The notes beneath the pieces were generated by a model. It ran no database searches and was not told where the DNA came from. It worked only from the letters and a program-made list of their open reading frames with translations. The translations under genes were made by a program, and so were the position numbers. From Orientallactaga sibirica (lineage: Eukaryota > Chordata > Mammalia > Rodentia > Dipodidae): DNA of 64,000 nt. The stretch is from NCBI GenBank assembly GCA_036365145.1, contig JAEOAD010000018.1:5722001-5786000 (forward strand), written 5' to 3'. Shown here piece by piece: positions 52,536-62,692 of the stretch; the first letter of the stretch is position 1; each line of letters begins with the position of its first letter.

Positions 52536-52647
52536 CTGTAACTCCCTTTTCACGTTTCTTCCAACCCCACCACATGGGCTCTCAGACCATGTGGGTAGAT
52601 TCATTTTTCTTCCCTTGGTTCTGTACTTCCCTCAATAAATGTGGTAT

Positions 52648-52843
52648 TTTTTTTTAAAGAGAGATTGAGAGAGAGAGAGAGAAGACAGAGAAATAATGGG
52701 CACGTCAGGCCTCTAGCTACTGCAAATGAACTCTAGATGCATGTGTCCCTTGTGCATCTGGCTTATGTGGGTCCTGGGGAATTGAACCTGGGTCCTTTGG
52801 CTTCATAGGCTAATGCCTTAACTACTAAGCCATCTCTCCAGCC
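52648..52843 (-). mobile_element. B2-like SINE in copy A
   Basis: TTTTTTTAAAGAGAGATTG to GCCATCTCTCCAGCCCC; AAATGTGGTA flanks both sides. Confidence 0.93.
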
Positions 52844-53079
52844 CCAAATGTGGTAATTTAATAATTATCCTTCTCAGTTTGGTTTGCCCAGTTCTTTGGT
52901 TAAATACAAACATGAACTTAGGGTTTGGGGTACAAATGCCCCTTAACAGCATGAGGAGTGGTGGCTCAGTAATGTTGGGTTGCATCTGGTAACACCACCA
53001 CCTCAGGAGCCTAAAGGCAACAAACCACATGGTTTTCTTGAAATATGCAGGAAGCACTTTTGAAAAAATTCAATATCTA

Positions 53080-53395
53080 TATGTGTATGCATGTTCATGG
53101 GAGTGAGTGGGGGTACACATATGCCACAGTGGATAGAGGACAGCTTCAAGTATCCATCCTTGCCTTTTACCCTGAGGCAGTTTCTCGAATTGTTCACCTG
53201 AGTTCACCAGGTTAGCTGGCCCAAAATCTTCCAAGGATTTTCCTGTCTCCACCTCCCGTCTAGCTATAGGAACACTGTGGATTATACATGTCCACACTAC
53301 TATCTATCTGTCTTTATGTGGGTTCTGGAGATCCAAGTTAAGTTATTCATGGTTGCATGGCAAGTGTTTTATCCACTTAGCCTTCTATCCAGCCC
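53080..53395 (-). mobile_element. B3-like old SINE
   Basis: GTGTATGCATGTTCATGGG, ATAGAGGACAGCTTCAAG, ending CCACTTAGCCTTCTATCCAGCC. Confidence 0.65.
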
Positions 53396-53430
53396 TATTG
53401 TTTTTCCTTTCCTTTAAAATATTTATTTAT

Positions 53431-53576
53431 AGCTGGGCATGGTAGCACACACCTTTAATCCCAGTACTAGGAAGATCACTGTGAGTTTGAGGCCACCCTG
53501 AGACTACATAGTGAATTCCAGGTCAGCCTGGGCTAGAGTGAAACCCTACCTTGGAAAACCAAAAAAGAAAAAAAAA
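53431..53576 (+). mobile_element. B1 SINE, internally deleted
   Basis: AGCTGGGCATGGTAGCACAC to GGAAAACCAAAAAAG; GGCAGAGGTAGG is missing. Confidence 0.88.
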
Positions 53577-53767
53577 TTATTTATTTGCAAGCAGAAAGAG
53601 GGGGGGGGTGATAAAATGGGCATGCCAGGGACTCTAGCCATTGCAAACATACTCCAGATACATGTGCCACTTTGTGTATATGGCTTTATGTGGGTACTGG
53701 GGAATTGAACCCAGGTCATTAGGCTTCCCAGGCAAGTGCCTTAACCACTGAGCAATCTCCTCAGCCC
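53577..53767 (-). mobile_element. B2-like SINE
   Basis: TATTTATTTGCAAGCAGAAAG to GCAATCTCCTCAGCCC. Confidence 0.88.
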
Positions 53768-53784
53768 TATTCTTTTGTTTTTTA

Positions 53785-53988
53785 AATATATTATTTGTTT
53801 ATTTGCAAGCAGAGAAAGAGAGACGGGGATAGAGAGCATGGGCACACCAGGGCCTGCAGCCATTGCAAATGAACTCCAGATGCATATGCCACTGTGCATC
53901 TGGCTTTATGTGGGTACCCGGGAATTGAACTTGGGTTGCTAGACTTTGCAGACAAATGCCTTAGCTGCTGAGTCATCTCTCCGCCCTC
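53785..53988 (-). mobile_element. B2-like SINE
   Basis: ATTATTTGTTTATTTGCAAG to GTCATCTCTCCGCCC. Confidence 0.88.
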
Positions 53989-54532
53989 CCCCCATTCTTT
54001 TAATATCTCAGAAACTAGGGATAAAAGTGAGTACATGAAAAAATATAGCTACATTTCTTCCTCAGGACATATAAAGATTTAGGGGTGAAACCACTTGAGT
54101 AGGTTTTAGAAACTGACAGGAAAGAGCAGAGAGTCACAGAAAGGGAGCTTCTGGGTTGTTTGTGAAGAATTGTCCAGATTAAGCATTGGGCAGATGTGAA
54201 CTTTGACACACTGTGCCCTCAGAAGAGCAGATGTCAGTGATCAGATCATTGCCAAGGCTGGCGAGCACAGGAGGCCAGGGACCATCCACCTGTATTGGGT
54301 AGCAAAGCCTCAGACTACAGAGGCCAAGCTCACAGAGGCCCTACCATGGACCCGTGGTCTATTATTGAAGAAGGATGTGCCCAATTGCACCTAAGCAGTC
54401 ACAAACACACACAGGTCTCCATTATAAGCATCAGGTGGGCAAGTGTTCAGTGCCAGCCTATCACCCCACATAAGCTTGAAACACATAATCCATGCTTGCT
54501 AATAGGCAGTTTGGTTCTAAGGTCTCTGTAGA
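53989..54532. other. Unique sequence between the inverted LTR-like copies
   Basis: Nothing recognised. It is the distal part of the 1.5 kb spacer. Confidence 0.5.
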
Positions 54533-55325
54533 CAGATACAGCCCAACATGTCTGAGCCACCACTCCTCATGCTGTTACGGGGCATTTGTACCCCAAACCC
54601 TGAGTTCGTGTTTGTATTTGACCAAAGAACTGAGTGAAGCAAACTGAGAAGGATAATGAATAAATTACTGCATTTATTGAGGGAAACACAGAACCAAGGG
54701 AAGGAAAATGAATCTCCCCATATCGTCTGAGAGTCCATGTGATGGGGTTGGAAGAAATGTGAAAAGGGAGCTAGAGAGGAAAAAGAAGAGAAAGTTCAGA
54801 GGTATCCTGCCATGTGGAGGGCAGGAGCAGGTAGAGGGGAGCCAAGGGGTTCTCCCCTCTTCCCAGCTCAGCTGGGCCAAGAGGAGGGGAGTCTTACCAG
54901 AACTTGGAGGTTCAGGAGTGATGAATGGGCAGCCAAGAGAGGCTTGTCCCCTGGCACACATCTGTTTATAACCTTATTGTGGTGGGGTTCATCTCCTGGC
55001 TCAGGTGAGCCAGAGAGGCAGCTGATTGCTGTTGGCTAGAGGCTGACTCAGGAAGGGGCAAGCCATGATTCCAAGTTCCGGGATCTAAACTTGACCAACC
55101 ACAATGTCAGGATTAGATTTAAATTCTAGGAAAGGGGTCCTTTCTTCCAGGAGGAGCTCAGGTTGTTTGTGGGAAAACAGATCTAGGGAACTCCTTTAGG
55201 CTAGAGATAAGAAGTCTGATCCTTTGATCTCTAGCAAGTGCAGATTGTGAGGGCAGACATTCTTGCCTTTACTTTCAGGGCCTCAGTCACCCTAACTGCC
55301 CAACAAAGTGACCTGACTTCTCAGT
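54533..55325 (-). mobile_element. LTR-like element, copy B of an inverted pair
   Basis: Reverse orientation of copy A without the SINEs: CCTCATGCTGTTACGGGGC near the start to CTTTACTTTCAGGGCC near the end. GAATAAATTACTGC-type sequence lies where copy A has its poly(A) signal. Confidence 0.7.
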
Positions 55326-55790
55326 GGTACATTTGGCATCATCATGGTTTCTGGTATGGAGATATCCTAGAGTATGTGGCTGTAAACCCCACTTTAGCCA
55401 GCATGGCCATGTATCCTTGAGGCTTGGCCTGATATGGATGGAAGCCAGTGGCCAGCAGGAGTGCAGGTGAGTAGTGTGCATCTGGGGAGACTGTGCATGT
55501 TCTCTGGGTGCAGGCCAACGTGGCCACTTGTCTCTATGCAGTCCTCTAGCAGGGGAGGGAGATCCTGGGCAACTTAGAATCAGGTGTGATGTCACTTTCC
55601 ACAGGACAGGAAAGGAGCTGGGGAACATGAGACCCCCTGGTGGCACCTGCTGGCACAGTGATGGGCAGCTGTGCTGAAGGGGAGACTACTATCTGCCCTG
55701 GACCAGGTTGGAGAGTCACAGGGTCAGCCAGAGGCAGTGGGTGAGGAGGGTGGGGGCTCTTCTGATGTTCAGTGTTTCCTGCCAAGAGGC
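55326..55790. other. Unique intergenic sequence
   Basis: Nothing recognised. Confidence 0.5.
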
Positions 55791-56220
55791 AAGGTGTATG
55801 TGTAACAGATGTGTGTATGTTGTGCAGGCATGTTGTGTAGTGTGAGCACTGTGCTAAGTATGGATGTGCTTGCCTGTGGATACATGCATGCATACACATG
55901 TGCATGAATACATGTTCACTTTTGTGTTGGTTCACTATTTTTTGTGGATGGAGTCTTGCTGTGTAGCCCAGGCTGGCTTCAAACTCGACCCTCTTACCTC
56001 AACTTCCCAAGTGCTGGGATATACAGAGATGTACATGTGTATCTGGCCAACTGCCTCATATGTGCTTGTCATGTGTTCTGTGTGTATATATGGGTGCTGT
56101 GTGCTCATGCTAGTGTGTGTTTGTGTGAATGTGTGAATACATGTGACATGCATGTGAATATGCCTTCATGATATGTATGTGTGTATTCATGTCAGTATGA
56201 TTGTGTTCATGTGAACATTT
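55791..56220. repeat. Degenerate TG/TATG-rich tract with an embedded old B1
   Basis: TGTGTATG- and CATGTG-type alternating sequence on both sides of a diverged B1. Confidence 0.75.
55936..56047 (-). mobile_element. Very old B1/7SL-type SINE
   Basis: TTTGTGGATGGAGTCTTGC to GTATCTGGCC; strongly diverged. Confidence 0.65.
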
Positions 56221-56225
56221 GTTTT

Positions 56226-56429
56226 TTAAATATTTTATTTTTATGTTTATTTATTTATTTGAGAAAAAGAGAAAGAGGCAGATAGAGAGAGAATGGGTGC
56301 ACCCATTCTAATGATTGCAAATGAACTCCAGATGCATGTGCCACCTTGTGCATCTGGTTTACGTGGGTACTGGGGAATTGATCCTCAAACCAGGAAAGCA
56401 CTTAACTGCTAAGCCATCTCTCCAGCCCC
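56226..56429 (-). mobile_element. B2-like SINE
   Basis: TTAAATATTTTATTTTTATG to GCCATCTCTCCAGCCCC. Confidence 0.9.
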
Positions 56430-56530
56430 CGGTGAGCATTTGCGAATCTACTGTGTACATAAGTGCTAGTGTATGCTTGGTTGCACTCAAGTGTGCCATG
56501 TGAGCATGGATGTATGTGGGCATATGTAAG

Positions 56531-56865
56531 TGTTGTAGTCAGGTTTGCATTGCTGGCAGAAAACACCTGACCAAGAGCAGATTGAGGGGAAAAAAAGGTT
56601 TATTTTGGCTTACAGACTCCAGGGGAAGCTCTATGATGGCAGGGGAAAATGATGACATGAGCAGAGGGTGGACATCATCTCCTGGCCAACATCAACAGGA
56701 GAGTGTGCCAAACACTGGCAAGAGGAAGCTGTCTATAACATCCATAAGCTCACCCCCAACAATATGCTGCCTTCAAGAGGCTTTAATTCCCAAATTGCCA
56801 TCAGCTGGGGACCTAGCATTCAGAACACCTAAGTTTATGGGGGACACCCGAATCAAACCACTACA
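56531..56865 (-). mobile_element. Solo MaLR-like LTR (335 bp)
   Basis: The minus strand reads TGTAGTGGTTTGATTCGG to CTGACTACAACA, with AATAAACC as poly(A) signal. Flanks GTAAG / GTAAA approximate a 5-bp target duplication, as expected for the ERVL-MaLR group. Confidence 0.75.
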
Positions 56866-56869
56866 GTAA

Positions 56870-57230
56870 ACAAGTATACTTTTGTACATGTGGGTACATG
56901 GGCATATGTGAGCATGTGTACTTGTATGTATGTGGGCATACGTGAGCAGGTATACTTCTGTGTATGTGTGCATGTGGGCATATGTTAACTTGTATCTTTG
57001 AGTGTATGTGGGCATATGTAAACATGTATACTTATGCATGTTGGCATTTGCAAGCATGAATACTTGTATGTATGTGGATATGTGTACGTGAGCATTCCCA
57101 AGAATTTGTGTTTGTGTACGAGTACATTTGGGCACTTGCCAGGCACATCTGTTTGTGCATTTGGGTATTGTGCATGAGCATGTGCAGGTGTGTGAATATG
57201 TGTATGCATGAACATGTGTGTGTATTTTCA
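56870..57230. repeat. Degenerate minisatellite-like TG/CATATG tract
   Basis: Units like GTATGTGGGCATATGTGAGCA recur every 30-50 bases with much variation. Confidence 0.75.
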
Positions 57231-57369
57231 AGGGGCGCAGAGCTTACCTTGGCAGACCCTGGTTGGGGGCACTGCTTGGTACATCGGATCAGCATCGTTT
57301 GCCCCACCCTGGGCTTATCAGCAAGCTCTGGGTCCTTGGGTCCCAGTGGCTGCTGACTTTAACCTTCAC

Positions 57370-57800
57370 TGGCCACTACCGTCATAAGCCCTGTGCGACC
57401 TGTAAATGCAGCAATCTGCACTTCAGATAAATACAAGATGCATCAAAAGATTTAAGGCACCTGTTGTGTATTTAAAAGAATTATATCTTGTTTATGGTTC
57501 AGTATAAAATGCGTAGCTGATTTATATAGTGGCTGGTCCATCATGGAGGAAATCTCATTTCAATCATAAATGGCAGGGTTTGATTTAAGAATTCATTCTT
57601 TAATGGGTCTGCAATGTTCAAATTTAAACCCATTCAATTCATCAGCCAAATATTCAATATGGGCACAGGGAACTCATTTAGGCAAACAGAGACTTTTAAT
57701 ATAAATTTTCCGGGAGATTTCTCCATCGATTCCGCAGTTTAGTGCAAAATGATTTGTGCGATACATTCTTGGGGATCAATGCTGCCGGTCAATGGCGCCT
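57370..57800. promoter_or_regulatory. Candidate conserved noncoding element / developmental enhancer
   Basis: A sharply A/T-rich island in G/C-rich surroundings, with no repeat and many homeodomain-like cores (TTTATATAG, CAATCATAAATGG, TTTAATGG, TCATTTAGG, TTTAATATAAATTTTCC). Isolated CpGs are retained (AATGCGTAGC, TTTTCCGGG, CATCGATTCCGC, TGTGCGATAC, TGCCGGTCAATGGCGCC). The texture is that of deeply conserved vertebrate enhancers. Function and target are inference; NKX1-1 and FAM53A are the obvious neighbours. Confidence 0.55.
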
Positions 57801-58352
57801 ATAAAACCACCTCCCCCGCATGTGGGTCAAGGAACTTTGGCTCCCAGGGAGCAGCTTAGTTGGATGGGTGCCACTGCTCAGCTGGACGCATCTGGGACTG
57901 CATATGCCATCCATGGACAGAGGGGCCAATTCCCCAGATGGCACCAAGAATCTTGGGTGGGGGTCCCTCATACTCTAAGCTGCCTTGTTGTCCACCAAAT
58001 AGACAGAGACTTCAGGACTACACGCCAGGCCTCATCAACCCTGCTCTGCTATAGACAGGCCATGTGGTTCAGCACAGTGATTGCCCACTTAGGTCATGGC
58101 ACTCGGGATGATTTGGGAGATAAGTAGTGTGTCTTCATGTATACCAGGGGCCACCTTGGGTGAGGCCCCATTAGCTGTTCTGACCCTGGCCAGCTCTGGT
58201 TATTGCCCTGGAAGCTGGTAAATGAAGGGCTTTGGGGGGTCAGGACTGAGTACTCCTGTGACTGTTCCCAGGCCCAGGCCCTGGTCTCTGGGACAAATGG
58301 GGATGCAGGTTCTCAGCTACAGAGATGTGAAGCCTTCTGAGGTGTGTGTGTG

Positions 58353-58392
<40 letters not shown>

Positions 58393-58650
58393 ACCACTTG
58401 AAGGCCAGGACATCAGACTAGGGTGGCCACCCACCCAGAAGTTCCACTTAGGAGTTCTCCAAGGGCTCACAAGACAGACTCCACAGTCCCCAAATCCATG
58501 TCCTCCAGAATTCTTGCTGTTCTCCCAGGGTGAGTTGGGCATGAGTCAAGGCCAGCAAAGTGCCATATCAATACAGGGGAAGAGGTCATTGCCTGGGCTA
58601 CTGGCTCTTGTGGCCAGCTATGGTTGAGCAATTAAGATGAATTGTTGGAA
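57801..58650. other. Unique sequence with a (GT)n microsatellite
   Basis: (GT)n of about 20 units at 58340-58387; otherwise nothing recognised. Confidence 0.7.
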
Positions 58651-58820
58651 CCAGGCATAGTGGCATACACCTTTAATCCCAGCACTCAGGAGGCAGAGGT
58701 AGGAGGATCACTGTGAGTTCAAGGCCACCTGAGACTACATAGTGAATTCCGGGTCAGCCTGGGTCAGAGTGAAACCCTACCTCAAAAAACAAAACAAAAC
58801 AAACAAACAAACAAAAAATA
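58651..58820 (+). mobile_element. B1 SINE
   Basis: ACCAGGCATAGTGGCATAC to (AAAC)n tail. Confidence 0.92.
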
Positions 58821-61575
58821 TGCATTGTTGGGATATGCTGGGAACTCTGTCCCCATTTCCAGACAAGGCCCTGAGGCTGAGTCCCAGGTTCTTGGGCAGG
58901 GGTTAAGGCCATGTGGTCAGGTCTCTCTCCCTGCAGACAGGAGAAGCTGGGCTGTCCCTGCGGGCATCACAAGGGGCTGCAGGAAAAGTCAGAGTCCTCT
59001 TATGCAGCCCCGGCTCATGGCCCTCATCTCTTGTAACATCTTAAAGCAGAGCAGGGTCTCTGAGCACTGGGGAGCCTGAAAGGCAGCTAGTCCTGACCCC
59101 TGCTGCTACTGCTGCAGGACAATGGGGGCAGAAGGGCGGCTAAAGCCTAGGCTGGGAAGTGGCAGATGGGTTTGGCAAGGTGCTCAGCAGGGCAAAGATG
59201 ACTAGTCCACTCAACACCCAGATAGGCAGGCCAGGGTGGGGTCTGGGTGTAGCTATACTGGCACCAATGCTGGCCTGAGAAGCGCCCCCAGCTCAGGCCT
59301 GCAGTTACTAAGGTTGGTGGGATGACCCTGCTGAACTCTGAGAGGTTCCTACTCTGGACTATGCATGCCTAGGCCCCTGCCCCACCATGTACTAAGCCCT
59401 GTATCAGGATCCCCAGGACTTGCCCACCCCTATTGCTACCCCACCAACGCTTACTATCTGCAGACCCTGTTATCCTCTCAGCCCTGGCCCTGCCCATCCC
59501 CAAAGTCAGGGCACCTCTTGCTGCTCTGGCTCCTGGGACTTCCCTGGCTGTGTCCTCTGGCTTCTGTTGCTTGGACCCTTAACAATATGTGAATCCATCT
59601 AGTCATTCGCCCCTTGTGCCCCCGTGTCCACTGCCACTCCCCTGAGTCACTGTGTCCTGTGATGAGCTGGCAGCAGCTCTTTGTCTTGTCTTGCATAGAG
59701 GATGAATGGTGGCAGACCTATCAGATGTCCTAACTTCTGACCAGGATGTTGTGGCTGGCTGACTAAGTGAGGGTGAGGCATTCAGGGAACAATGTGGTTC
59801 AGTCTCACCGTGGGGATGGAGCTGGCTGATGTGGATAGGACCCCGAGCCCTGGACCCCAGTGCTATGATTAGGGTAGCTGTTAGGGGAACTCAACAGTGA
59901 AGATCTTGGGGGTCATGGGTGATCACACCCTTGGGGAAGCCATAGTTGGTGTGACTGAACCACCACTTTGTTGGGACATGGGATGAGGCCCTGAGTCTGA
60001 TGAGCTGTATGGGATCCCCGGTCCCAAGCTTTTCATCTAAGAGGGGATGACTAGCAGGGCCACAGCATCTCTCCCCTGAGAACTGAGGGGCTAGGAGCAT
60101 GAGGTTAGGCTGGGTCTAAGCCCCATGGTGCTTCTGTTCTGGGACATGGAGCCATGTCTGTTGGTTCTGTCCACTTGGGGTGCAACTGTTCACATCTCTA
60201 GCCAGATGTGGCCACTGTGCCCAAGTGGCCCCTGTCCCTGGTGTCCCCTACCCCCCCCCCACCATTTAAAGTCCACTTGCCTCCTTGGCCAGCTTGGTAC
60301 ACAAAGATCCTCCAGGAATGAAAAGCAGAGCCCATATTGATTTCATTTCCAAATTATTAATCAACTTCACAGCTCAACAGAAATATTGCATTGTTCAGCT
60401 TGGGCAGATCTGAATGGCTCTCCCTCAGGCAAGGAGCAGGGGGCGGTGAAGGACAGAGGGTGATAAACGGGGCTGAGGCTGCTGGGTGCTGGTGGGGGAG
60501 TGGAGCTGTGGCCCTTACACCTGCCCATGGCCTTCCTACTTGTTCAGAGTGCTGGGAGGTCTGGGCAGTATCTTGGGAATCAGGGGTAGGGGTCAGGCTT
60601 AGGCTGGATAGTTCGATGGCCTGGCCTACTCAAACCTGGACTGAAGCTGGAGCCAAGTCTGTCTTTTTGTGGCCTCTTGCACTACCCATAGTCCTCCTTC
60701 ATTTTGCTTCAAGGTCCCTCTCTCCACTCCCATCAAGGAGTTAGGGAGGCCAAGCACCCACAGGCATCAGTTCCTATGCATATAGCCTCCCCATCGCCCA
60801 TCACGCTGTACCTGCACTCTCTCTGTGGATTGTCCCCATTGAGGTCTTTGTTAAGCACCCATCATGTGTCGTCCCAGCAGGAGGAAGTTAGTGAGATGCC
60901 ACTTTGCTTGGCCTTATCCTCCCACCTGCTGGTGCTTCTTCAGGTGTGAGTTTGCCACTGGCCACTAAACCCCAAGGAAGGACCTTGGGATACAGAGAGA
61001 GGAGCTGAAGAGCCTAACCCACTGATGCCTGGCTAGGGAAAGGGCTCTCAACAGGGAAGAGCACAGCCACACAACTGCAGGCTGTGGTCATCTGTGGGAA
61101 GGGGGTGACCATAGCCACCCAGGAGCCTCCATATTTGGGCCTGAGGTAGGGAGCTGAGGAGGGAATGTTGGGGAGCATATGCAGGCAGAGTAGATACCAA
61201 ACAGGGGGCACAGGGATAGAGAGAAGGGGGTACAGGGCTCTGTGCAGGTGGCTCAGGAGACATGGGGACCCAGGTGTACACAGCCTCCCTCAGGTCCTGA
61301 TCTGAGCATAGTAGTCCTGTGTGGACGAGAGAAGCCTGGGGGTAGGGAAGCAATCCCTTAGGACAGCCCAGCTCTGGGGCCTGTAGATGCCCTGAGGTAA
61401 AAGGTGCTTTTCCTTACCTCAGAATACACTCTGAAGCTGAGGGCAGAAGGAAGTGATATGAAGAGTTCACTGAATATTCTGGTAGCAGGGGGCATTGAGG
61501 CCATTCTGAGCTCACGCCTGCCCAGAGCCTGGACTCCAAGGGTTCTTCTACTTGAATGCATGTGTGAATATTTTT
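58821..61575. other. Unique G/C-rich sequence containing a small candidate enhancer
   Basis: No gene or repeat recognised; a C run lies at 60251-60260. The A/T-rich block at 60312-60430 is listed separately. Confidence 0.55.
60312..60430. promoter_or_regulatory. Small candidate conserved noncoding element
   Basis: CAGGAATGAAAAGC, ATATTGATTTCATTTCC and AAATTATTAATCAAC form a compact A/T-rich, motif-dense island in G/C-rich unique sequence. Inference from composition only. Confidence 0.4.
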
Positions 61576-61900
61576 GTAATGATACAAATACAACTATGAT
61601 GGCACACCTGTTAGGATGGCTAGTATCAAAGAAATACAGAAACAAGGGCTGGGGAAGAGACATGTTGCAACCCTAGTGCCTTTTTGGTGGGCAGGTTAGG
61701 TGGACCACTGCAGCTGTTAGACAGGAGGGGTGGGGGTGCTCAGTGACTCCTCAGAAAGTCAGCAGAATCCCATGTGATCTGAAGTCAGATGCTGCAAAGC
61801 TCAAGAAGTGGTGTGGACAGATACTTGCACCTTATTCACAGTTGCTAAGGGGTGGGGCAGCCTGCATCCCCCAGCAGGGGACAGATAAGCGAAGTGAGGT
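61576..61900 (+). mobile_element. Probable ancient L1 3' fragment
   Basis: CACCTGTTAGGATGGCTAGTATCAAAGAAA, GGGCTGGGGAAGAGACATG and TTTGGTGGGCAGGTTAGG follow the layout of old L1M 3' sequence. Confidence 0.5.
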
Positions 61901-62034
61901 AGAGGTGGCCTCAGCCTAGAGTTTCCACTTACAGCTTTCTAACTTTGAAACAGTGTGACCATGTTCAAACAATTCTTTCTCTCAGTTTTCCATTTTCAAT
62001 AAATTGCACAAGATATTAAATAATTTTCTTTTAA

Positions 62035-62262
62035 AAATATTTTATTTTATTTACTTGAGAGAGAGAAAGAGGGAGAGGGAAAAGGAGAGGGACACACAGA
62101 GAGAGAGAGAATGGGTACACCAGGGCCTCCAGCCATTGCAGATGAACTCCAGATGCATACACCCCCTTGTGCATCTGGCTTATATGGGTCCTGGAGAGTC
62201 AAACCAGGATCCCTTGGCTTTGCAGGCAAACGCCTTAACCACTAAGCCATCTCTCCAGCCCA
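62035..62262 (-). mobile_element. B2-like SINE
   Basis: AAAATATTTTATTTTATTTAC to GCCATCTCTCCAGCCC. Confidence 0.92.
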
Positions 62263-62465
62263 TTACACATTTTTTATAAATTAGGTTTTGCGTCAGATGG
62301 TTTCTCCCTGGCATGGGCACTGAGCATTTTAAGACACCAGGTCAGTATGACCAGGGGTAAGGGTATTCAATGCCTTTTCACTTTGTGAAATTTTCTCTTT
62401 ATGATGCATTTATCTGGATATAACCCAGCTATAAGCCAAAGTCTTCTGTGTATACACATGGTGCA

Positions 62466-62475
62466 CTTAAAAAAT

Positions 62476-62506
<31 letters not shown>

Positions 62507-62692
62507 TTTGCATGCAGAGAGAAAGAGAGAGAGAGAATGGGCATGCTAAGGCCTCTATCCAATGCAAATGAACTCCAGATGTATGCACCATTTGTGCATC
62601 TGGCTTTATGTGGGTACTGGGGAATCGAACCCAGGTCATTAGGCTTTGCAGGCAAGTGCCTTATCCACTGAGCATGCATCTCTCCAGCTCCA
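62466..62692 (-). mobile_element. B2-like SINE with (TTTA)n tail
   Basis: About nine TTTA units, then GCATGCAGAGAGAAAGAG to CATGCATCTCTCCAGC. Confidence 0.92.

Larger units (their letters stand above)
51480..52990 (+). mobile_element. LTR-like element, copy A of an inverted pair
   Basis: The non-SINE parts match the reverse complement of 54.53-55.33 kb. Shared blocks include GAAAGTAAAGGCAAGAATGTC, ACCTGAGCC, TCCTCAATAAATGTGG and GGTTTGGGGTACAAATGCCCC. AATAAA near its end suggests LTR R/U5. Four SINEs interrupt it. The family is unknown to me. Confidence 0.7.

Noticed and set aside
56773..57231. 152-codon His/Thr-rich minus frame
   Set aside because: It is an artefact of the degenerate TG/CATATG minisatellite.
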